A stretch of DNA of 64,000 bases, taken from Bombyx mori. Taxonomy: Eukaryota; Arthropoda; Insecta; Lepidoptera; Bombycidae. The stretch's first letter is position 1; every line of letters starts with the position of its first letter. Of the stretch, positions 56,719-64,000 are shown in pieces. The notes below the pieces were generated by a model. It did not search any database, was not told where the DNA came from, and saw nothing but the letters and a program-made list of their open reading frames with translations. The stretch spans positions 9,967,501 through 10,031,500 of the forward strand of contig NC_085131.1 of NCBI RefSeq assembly GCF_030269925.1, written 5' to 3'. The position numbers and the translations under genes were made by a program.

Positions 56719-57395
56719 TTATTTTATTGCCTTTGTAGGCAGACGAGCACAAGGCCCACCTGATGGTGAGTGGTTACCATCGCCCATGGACTTCAGCAAT
56801 GCCAGGGACAGAGCCAAGCCGCTGCCTACAGCTTCATACTCTCCACAAGCCTCGTTTGAAGAAGGACATGTCATAGCGCTCGGAAAACACCGTGGAGGAG
56901 AACTCACCGTCTCTCTTGCACCATGCTCCGAGAGAGACTGATGGCCGGTATATAGCGCATCCTCCGTGCTGTCATCCGCATAGCAATGCATGCCATTAAT
57001 AGATAGCATGTCATTGATATATACAGGATGAAAAGCGTGGGGGAGAGCACCGAAACTTGTGGAGCGCCAGCGTTAATGGTCATGGTATCAGAACAGTCAA
57101 TGTCTACAACGACCGCGATGCTCCGCCCATCCAAAAAGCTAGCGATCCACTTGCAGAGACCCTCGGGGATTCCGTAAGACGATAGCTTCGACAGAAGTGC
57201 CCTATGCCAAATCCTGTCGAAGGCCTTCGCGATATCAAGGCTCACAGCAAGAGCCTCGCCCTTGCTCTCCAAGGCTTCAGCCCACCTGTGAGTAAGGTAT
57301 ACAAGAAGATCACCAGCTGAGGGACCGTGACGGAAACTGTACTGTCGTAAATTACTTTGAAAACTTTGTTCGCTCCCATATACCACTCCTTCTTC
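56719..57395 (-). pseudogene. Broken LINE reverse transcriptase with family-B tail
   Basis: On the minus strand 57390-57030 encodes RT motifs: SLDIAKAFDRIWH (motif A), WIASFLDGRS and GAPQVSVLSPTLF, where the usual GVPQGSVLSP is damaged. A frameshift follows near 57010. The other frame then reads HCYADDSTEDALYT with the catalytic YADD. The LINE tail (56719-56880) follows in the same orientation. It is dead: the N-terminus is lost and the frame is shifted. Its tail identifies the copies at 30825, 35667 and 50322. Confidence 0.72.
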
Positions 57396-57655
57396 ACTGC
57401 GCTGGCCTATTGATAGTAATAAAAAATTCACTTTTTGTATACTGCAAAATTTCGTATGTAAACCTAATAAATTTATAATTAGTATCTGCAACTTAACTTT
57501 GAATATTAAATAAATCAAAATCTATAGGTACATAAAAATAGTGTTTAGAGCATTTTCCTGAAAAAAATTAATATATTATAAACTATTATAAATAAATTAA
57601 ACTGCAAAAGTATTGAAAGAAAACACCAAATATACCTATATTTTTTTAATTTGCT

Positions 57656-59519
57656 TTATTTAACTCTAGCAGGTGCTCTATGTGATCGTTTCTTCATTTT
57701 TTGTTCTCTTCGCTTCAAGTGTCGCTGCACACGGCTAGTTCCTTCGTTTTTCAGACTTTCATATTGCTTAACCAAAGCTTCTACACGTAGTTCAGCTGAA
57801 AAATTAAGGAACCCAAAAAATTTAATTTATTTCTAGGTCTCATATTGTCATTTAAGCAAATGTTATTTATGAGATGAGCTATAGAAATACAAGTATGAGT
57901 AGCTAAATTGAAACTAACAGTTATATAAATAAAAAACAACAACATGGCACCAATCACTTTAGTCGTGGCCAATGAATCAATCAATTAATCAAGAAAACAG
58001 TTTTGGTATACATATAAATCACATACAAATAGATTTGTAAGTCACTTAATGCATTGCAGAAATGACTTATGTAGATCAGATATTTATTTTATTCATAATG
58101 CAATTGAAGATATTTTTTTATATTATTAGTTCAACTATTAATATAATACATTTCATTAAAATGTTGGCATATGAAGCCAACCTATAATGAATATGAAACC
58201 ATACAACACTAATTACAATTTGAAATGTTGAAATCATAAATGTCTGACTTTTTACTTTTAATAAAGATAAATATAGTAACAAGTATTTACATTTGTTCTT
58301 GAAGTGTGGCTGTTTGCCCTCACGGAATTGCTTTTCAATATCATCTCTATTCTTTTGTGCAACTTCTCTGTCCAACTTGTTTCTTTTGCATGCTTTATGC
58401 TGATCATTCAATCTTTGCAATAATCTACGTAATTTTATTTGTTTCTCTGGATCAGTTGTTTCTCTCAGTTCTTGTCTAGCAGCCTTAATATCTTTCATAC
58501 GAAGTTCAGACAGAAAACCATAATTCTGTGAAAATTGCTTCTTATCAAATTCTCCACATAATGGGTCAAACCTGTAACAAAAATATTTGGTACATTCTGC
58601 CTTATTTGTAACCTTAATTTCCCATATTTATTAATCTACTTTCAGTCAGAGTTGACCTTGTGTGTGACAATGTCTTTCCTAAATAACCTTTATAAGATGG
58701 TTACAATTCAAATGGGATTAAAATTTCAACCCTCACAATCCCTATCTGGATACAAACACTGTGAAAGAAAACAAGAATTATGGTTGTTTTATTTCAGAGC
58801 TTCATGTAACCAAAACTAACTCTTAAAGTCCAGAGTTTTTTTCCTATATCAAAGTACTGGCCAATGAAAACAATTTCTAAAAAACATGACAAGTTGGTTT
58901 GATCAAATCTGCACCACACTAGAAACCCCATTCCCCAAAGCCCCTCTCACGGCCAATTATCGGAAAAACTGGAAAGACAACATAAAAAATAAAATCCTGT
59001 CTGAGCATGATGGCCACATCCTCAGCAGTGAGGAAACAACACGAGGAGGAGAACTGTGATTTCCTTAAGTAATACAAGTAGTAACATGATTCTATTGTGC
59101 TGGTTTATTTATATGGGCTTCATATAGTACCTTGGGTCTCTTACTTCTTTCTTCTTCACATGTGCAACCTGAACTACTGGCACTGGTTTCTTTGAACTGA
59201 TTTCTCTTGGTCTGTTTTTGTTTTCTCTTTTGAACACTTTAGGCGGAACGTTTACTTTTTCTTTAGTTCCAAACAATGCCTCTTTGTAGACTTTAGCTCC
59301 AATTTTTTCCTTCAATTGTTGAAGTACTTCAAAAGATAAGGAAGCCAATTCTGATCGTATTGACGTCTAAAAATCAGATGAACGTTAATGAAACTTCTAC
59401 CTCTATTCAATAACATTTCAAAACATGTAGTTTTGTATATATACGAAACAAAATTTTACCCTTTCGTTGTCTTCAATTTCGTCCACATGAGAATCTTCAT
59501 TATCTTCACTGCAGCTCAT
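57656..59519 (-). CDS. RRP36: RRP36, ribosomal RNA processing protein 36 homolog
   Basis: Four exons on the minus strand with matching phases: 59460-59519 (ATG at 59519), 59131-59366, 58291-58571 and 57656-57795 (TAA). All are GT-AG, total 717 nt, 238 residues (human protein 259). The product acts in the nucleolus in early 35S/47S pre-rRNA cleavage for 18S rRNA. Supporting motifs in order are an acidic start (SCSEDNEDSHVDEIED), SFEVLQQLKEKIGAK, RPREISSKKPVPV, RDPRFDPLCGEF, FLSELRMKDIK, a long charged helix (LRRLLQRLNDQ to REGKQPHFKNKSE), then a basic end. The stop overlaps AATAAA. It is divergent from XRCC4 with about 970 bp between the start codons. Confidence 0.9.
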
Positions 59520-59608
59520 TTTTAGTAGTAGGTACTGAATTAAATCACAAGGTTTACTTTTATAATAGGGGTTATTTATTTTCGACAAGTATCTGATATT
59601 TTTATGGG

Positions 59609-59772
59609 ATTTTATGATCTGGTAACTAAGACCTTTAAGTCATGTCTTATTTTAACATTCTTACTTTTATGAAAAATGACTATAAGATATAAATTAGATG
59701 ATAAGAATATAAATTAAATTAAGATATGACCTAAAGTTGACCTTTAGTTACCAGGTCATAAAATCCCTTAAA
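59609..59772. mobile_element. Small MITE with ~50-bp TIRs
   Basis: The left end gggattttatgatctggtaac (59609) is mirrored by gttaccaggtcataaaatccc (to 59772). Total length about 164 bp. The same terminal sequence occurs at 52995 and 60282, so the family is multicopy here. It lies 90 bp upstream of the RRP36 start codon. Confidence 0.68.
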
Positions 59773-59899
59773 AAATGTATGGTAATATATTCATAGTTCA
59801 TAGATTATAACAGAAATGTATGTATGTAATGCAATGCAGTATTTATTAAAAAATATTATCTTCGCCTTATTTTAGTGTACAATCTATGCCTTATTGGCA

Positions 59900-60282
59900 A
59901 AATATTGTAAGCCTTTTGGCGGGAACGCGAGGAGTGAAGTTGTGTGATTTGTTTTATTTTGTTTATGTCGTGTTTCTTCAGGTTTAAATGTGTAATATCG
60001 GTGGTTTATTAACTGTTTAATAACTGTAAAAGTGCACATATGTGGGAAAATGAAACAAAGTCGCTGGACGTAACTTCTACGATCCTGCAAAAAGTCCACT
60101 GAAAAAATCTCCGTAAATGACCACCATTTTACTGAGATTACATTTTATACCATATCATCTCATCTCATTTCATTTCATTTCATTTCACTCCATATTATAA
60201 TTTTTCATAAAAATAAATATATAAGTTAAAATAAGACATGACTTAAAAGTCTTAGTTACCAGGTAATAAAACCCCATAATAA
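59900..60282 (-). mobile_element. Larger relative of the MITE, in the divergent promoter region
   Basis: A reverse-orientation copy of the repeat at 52995-53404, from 'ggcgggaacgcgaggagtgaag' to 'ttaccaggtaataaaacccc'. It occupies most of the spacer between RRP36 and XRCC4, so either promoter may lie within or beside it. Confidence 0.65.
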
Positions 60283-60490
60283 AAATCAAAAAATTTTTTT
60301 CTTATCGCATGAAAATATTATTGTCGTAATCTTAAACCAAAAAAAGGTTAAACCGCATTATTTATTGTATTTATATGGACAGGTTCAGTGTATCAAAGTG
60401 CATAAAAAATACTTTAATATTTACAGTGGATCGGTATCTGTGAAAATAAGAAAACGATTATTTGATGATTTTGCTCTAAGTAATTCTGTC

Positions 60491-61129
60491 ATGGAACATG
60501 AAATATTTATAACCAAGCACACTGTACAAGAAAAAACATTTTATTTAAAAGTACTTTGGAGATGGAATCCTGAAGAACTATTTTATATTTATATCAATAA
60601 AGACAATTCAAGTTGGTCTGGTGAATATTCCATTCAATCAGCAAATAAATATAGAGAAGAGTATACTGATGATTCTGAGGAAGAATTTATCGAAAATGTT
60701 AAAAGAGCATTTAGACAAAATAACAGTGACTTTGACTACGACTTTAGTTCACTTAAAGATAAATCATCTTCAAAATTTACATGGAAAAAAAGATTTGAAG
60801 GAAAAAAAGTTATACAAGGTACAGTAAATGTAGTTTGGGATGATGTACCCACAACCAGGGAGACTTTAATTGATAATTTGTTACAAGAAAACGAACAATT
60901 AAAAACAACCATTAGAAATAATAAAGTAAAAACTAAAGCTCAAGAAGAAGAATTAGAAAAGTGTAAAAACACTATAGAGAAATTTGTAGACATCAAGACA
61001 ACAGTTGAAGAAACATTATATGCAAAGTTTGTCCAAATTTTGAATGAAAAGAAGAAAAGAATAAAATTGTTACAAGAATCTTTGCAAAAATTGGGAGTAT
61101 CAAATGTTTATAATTCAGAAAGTGAATAA
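60491..61129 (+). CDS. XRCC4: XRCC4 homolog, DNA ligase IV partner
   Basis: 212 residues in one exon. The frame is open upstream to 60365, but homology starts at ATG 60491 (MEHEIFITKHTV, like the human start). The product scaffolds DNA ligase IV in nonhomologous end joining in the nucleus. Residues 1-115 form the head (FYLKVLWRW, SSWSGEYS). Residues ~125-205 are a coiled coil, and LYAKFVQILNEKKKRIKLL lines up with the LIG4-binding part of human XRCC4 (LYKRFILVLNEKK). The long C-terminal tail of the human protein is missing. The protein ends in an acidic YNSESE that could stand in for the CK2-site region, which is speculation. Intronless here; a noncoding first exon upstream is possible. Confidence 0.85.
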   Translation: MEHEIFITKHTVQEKTFYLKVLWRWNPEELFYIYINKDNSSWSGEYSIQSANKYREEYTDDSEEEFIENVKRAFRQNNSDFDYDFSSLKDKSSSKFTWKKRFEGKKVIQGTVNVVWDDVPTTRETLIDNLLQENEQLKTTIRNNKVKTKAQEEELEKCKNTIEKFVDIKTTVEETLYAKFVQILNEKKKRIKLLQESLQKLGVSNVYNSESE

Positions 61130-61934
61130 TTTAATTTTTCACATTGAAAAACTATGATCATATTTTTATAATCTTAATTAAAAAAGAACTCTTAAATATT
61201 TTGAAAATCAGAAAGTTTTATATTCGACATCTTTCAATATATCATAAGTGTTTTTAATTTAATTACATATTATACATATATGAAGAACTGAAATATGCAA
61301 TTATCATGAAAACTATTACATAAAGTAAACTTTATAGATATTAAATAATATTAAAATAGTGCTCTACACAGCAGCTGTGCCGTATGATTTTTTCTTTGTA
61401 GCTTAGTAATGCACCTGTTTCTTTTAGTGCAAGTCTTAATTATTACATGATTAAAAATATTTTGTATTCTTTCTGTTATAATATTTAGAAAAGAGTTAAC
61501 ATGAGTTTTTCATACATCCTTTCTAGTGATGAAACACTATAAAAAATTAGGGTAGTTGTGATATTATACAATTGAACTTTAACACTTAAGATTTTTATTT
61601 TACATGAGAAAAAGTCATTAATTTGGCGATTGAGATATACGACTGACCTCCATTACTTTCTCAACACTTAGCTTGTTTAAATCATCTTATCTCTTTAAAT
61701 TACTTCTACTCTATTAATGTATAATAATAATAAATAATGTAGGGAGTAAAGTAAATTAGCCTGTACAGTTTTTAATTTGTTAAATAGGCAGATTTGGATA
61801 GCTTTCTTTGGATAACCAATCCATAGGCCTTGTCATGCAGGGAATGGGGGGTGGCACAAGACCCGCAGGATGGTGTCACAGTGGGAGATCCCTGAAATGA
61901 GTGCAGCAGAATGCCATAAGCAGGGACATATGCA
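61130..61934. other. XRCC4 3' flank and intergenic DNA
   Basis: AT-rich sequence with an attaaa near 61175 as a weak candidate poly(A) signal for XRCC4. The stretch 61800-61934 is GC-richer and repeat-like but unassigned. The open frame 61870-62061 straddles it and the LINE insertion and has no meaning. Confidence 0.4.
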
Positions 61935-61950
61935 GGGCATCGTCATACAA

Positions 61951-62264
61951 TCATCAAATCCCGTCTTATCAGGACGGGTACCGGCAAAGGCGGACTTTCG
62001 GCGCGCACTGCGGTACCGTAGGTCTGGTGTATCCGGTGTGGTGGAGCTCGATGGGGTTTAGTCGGTAGTCGTTCTGCGGGGCAAGTGCTTCGCGCGCCTT
62101 TTTCAAGGCGTAGTCTCTTGTGAGGAATTCGGGGAGGTGGAGGACCTTGGCCCTCCTCGTCCCCCTCTTCCTCTCAGGAGGCGCCGGAGTCCGACATAAC
62201 CCGGTTCGTTACCCCCCCAGACCGGGTATCCGTAAATGGATTCCCCAAAAAAAAAAAAAAAAAA
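61951..62264 (+). mobile_element. 5'-truncated LINE 3' end with poly(A) and 16-bp TSD
   Basis: A GC-rich 314-bp insert ends in an 18-A run (62247-62264). It is bounded by gggcatcgtcatacaa (61935-61950) and gggcttcgtcatacaa (62265-62280), a 16-bp target duplication with one mismatch. The tail (ccgggtatccgtaaatggattcccc) looks like an R1-type LINE end, though the clade is uncertain because no coding domain is kept. Confidence 0.75.
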
Positions 62265-62592
62265 GGGCTTCGTCATACAAAATAAAGCCACAATTCTTCA
62301 TTTCGTAGTTTAGGTCGTAGGTTTAGTGATAATTATTGTCAATTCTAAAAAAATCTGTAAATTTATATGATCCTGAAAACATGGTTTGTAAAATGTCTTA
62401 AGTTCCTATTTGTACATATCTTGAGTGTAGCACTGGATATCACTACTCTGCCTATATTAGATGACAATGTGAAGTACTGAATTTCTGGTTTACAGACTTA
62501 TTCCAGTGTTGTTTACTGTAGTAACTCGTAAAATAGAAGAAACCTGTAAATAAAGTCCCTGTAAACCTGTAAATAAAGTAAAAGTAAATAAA

Positions 62593-62620
62593 GTGAACAA
62601 TGCAACAATGCATTGTTCAC
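62593..62620. other. Perfect 12-bp inverted repeat, 4-nt loop
   Basis: GTGAACAATGCA, loop ACAA, TGCATTGTTCAC. It lies ~140 bp beyond the stop of the tRNA synthetase gene, next to two direct repeats of cctgtaaataaagt. It could form a hairpin in the 3' UTR or be a small palindromic insertion; unassigned. Confidence 0.6.
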
Positions 62621-62756
62621 TTGCCTTGCCAGTTTTCTGTTTATAAAAAAGGATTATATATAAATAATACAATGCCATATTGAAATAAATTATATTTTAT
62701 CTTTTTTGTGAAACGCTTTACTTAAAAACAATGATTCATAAATGCCACTGTTATAT

Positions 62757-63776
62757 TCAGTAACTTCTTCCAAATAATGTAATGAACTTGGGCTTATTTT
62801 TACAAGCCGGGTGTATGCAGCGGTCAGATTCAGATAATTGTCTTGGAGGTTCAAATGGTATGCACAGTGATTTCGCACCCATGGCTGGTGCCTTGACATC
62901 AACGTTAGGGTCGTCTTCTGTCCTGTTATAAAAAAAAAAACTTAATAAACGGAAATACTATACACTAAGACAACATAAATGCTATTTTTATAAAAATGAA
63001 AGAGTAACAAAAATCAAGATTAGTAGAGTTCATTTAACATGTGCTCTAAATCTCTTTTTGAATTGGTATTCATATTAATAATACTAACATCCAAGAAATG
63101 TTTGAATTAAATGTATGTAATTGAATTTACTATTGTTAGGATCAGTGTCATAAAATTATTTTTAATATGTTTCAAAATACCTTGCACTGTCGTTCTTAAT
63201 GTTATCTTCACACGATATCTCTCCACAAAATGGTGCAAGTAAAATGTTTTTTTCTTCAAGAGCAGCTGTGAAATCTTCCCATTTAGTAACAGATGATAAC
63301 CGAGCATCTCGATCTTTCGTTGCCCTTAATTAAAATAGTTAATAAATTTTAAATGAAAATGTATTTTTAAATAATGAAAAATACAATTAGGTTTATAACA
63401 GCCAGATTTGACTTGAAACATGAAGCCTAAATCTCCATTACATCAGAATAGACCTCTAAATCAAACCGGAACTCACAATTACTTGGTGGCCGAAATAGGC
63501 AATATTAGATTTGGCGAACTCTTATTTGCACGTCTTGACACCAGTAAGTAAATAAGTTAGAGCGAGTATTTTTTAGGAAACATATATATCGTAAGATCTT
63601 TCAAGTTGAACTTACCTTTCAAACATTTGCGCGTGTGTTTTATCAAGGAGTTCAACAATGTCTTTTGCAACAGAATCACGTTTGAAGACCATCTTATCAC
63701 CGGTGAGACGCTGTACTGCTACAACTGTACCCTTTGCTATATCCTTGGGACCTAATTCAACTCTTACTGGAACCCC
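62757..63776 (-). CDS. EPRS: Prolyl-tRNA synthetase C-terminal domain, probably EPRS (last three exons)
   Basis: Exons 63616-63776, 63181-63324 and 62757-62922 (TGA at 62757) join in phase. They encode GVPVRVELGPKDI, VVAVQRLTGDK, a WEDFTAALEEKNILLAPFCGEI segment (interrupted by an intron just before ATKDRDAR) and finally MGAKSLCIPFEPP to FITLFGRSY. This is the anticodon-binding domain and zinc-binding C-terminal domain of eukaryote-type prolyl-tRNA synthetase. Cysteines occur in GEISCED, LCIP and CIHPAC. In insects it is normally the C-terminal part of the fused glutamyl-prolyl enzyme, so EPRS is preferred, but the N-terminus lies outside the window. The first of these exons starts in phase 0 after a good acceptor (ttctccag). 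Confidence 0.9.
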
Positions 63777-64000
63777 CTGGAGAAAAAGTGAAATGTTTTA
63801 ATTCAATGCATAGAAATCGAATATATTGTTCTCTCTTCGTGAAGTAGATGTAGTTTCAGCGAATTTTGTGTAGTTGTAATTATTTTTCGGAATTTAAAAT
63901 TAATATTTCAAGTTATGTATTATTATGCATGGACAAAAATTAAACGTAGTTTCGTGCCACGTTTTATTTTCGCTATACATTAACCAAACAGTTTGAGTCG

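Noticed and set aside
60365..60490. N-terminal extension of XRCC4
   Set aside because: No ATG in frame, and similarity to XRCC4 begins at the ATG at 60491.
62103..62308. Two overlapping 62-residue proteins
   Set aside because: They lie in the noncoding tail and poly(A) of a truncated LINE.
1..64000. CRISPR arrays, operons, bacterial ribosome binding sites
   Set aside because: The window is insect nuclear DNA; direct repeats seen are dispersed SINE/LINE copies without regular spacers.

Overview
This is an insect nuclear genome window, almost certainly from the silkworm genus Bombyx (B. mori or its wild relative). The strongest evidence is the large number of Bm1-type SINEs, together with jockey-clade and RTE-like LINE tails, a BEL/Pao element, AT-rich intergenic DNA and short coding exons with GT-AG introns. 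Nothing bacterial is present: no operons, ribosome binding sites or CRISPR arrays.

Layout. 1-5.4 kb: AT-rich DNA with a Bm1 SINE, a truncated LINE tail and a GC-richer island. 5.4-10.6 kb: an intact jockey-clade LINE on the minus strand (ORF1 gag-like, ORF2 endonuclease/reverse transcriptase) with target-site duplication. 10.6-24 kb: intergenic DNA packed with SINEs, LINE tails and small TIR elements. 24.06-29.96 kb: a BEL/Pao LTR retrotransposon with one uninterrupted polyprotein and identical 155-bp LTRs, followed by two more copies of the same LTR in inverted orientation. Between these lies a piece resembling an exon of a multiple inositol polyphosphate phosphatase. 30.6-37.7 kb: further repeats, including a tRNA-derived SINE and a TA-flanked TIR element. 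37.8-53.9 kb: an eight-exon plus-strand gene, reconstructed here from splice sites, for a secreted 324-residue protein I do not recognise. A second intact copy of the jockey-clade LINE (40.04-45.2 kb) lies in its first intron, in opposite orientation to the first copy. 54-57.4 kb: repeats and a broken reverse transcriptase. 57.66-59.52 kb: a four-exon minus-strand RRP36 (rRNA processing) gene. 60.49-61.13 kb: a single-exon plus-strand XRCC4 gene (DNA end joining), divergent from RRP36. 62.76-63.78 kb: the last three exons, minus strand, of a prolyl-tRNA synthetase domain, most likely the glutamyl-prolyl-tRNA synthetase EPRS.

How the parts relate. The host genes (secreted protein, RRP36, XRCC4, EPRS) are housekeeping or unknown and are not obviously linked in function. 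RRP36 and XRCC4 share a roughly 1-kb divergent upstream region largely made of a TIR repeat. The mobile elements do interact. (1) The intact LINE and many truncated LINE tails share a 3'-UTR segment that can fold into an H-type pseudoknot, and one base pair of its stem 1 covaries between copies. (2) The last ~60 bp of Bm1 resembles the tail of a different LINE whose broken reverse transcriptase is in the window, suggesting the machinery that mobilises Bm1. (3) Several insertions are nested. All assignments come from reading the sequence by eye; no database search or folding program was run.
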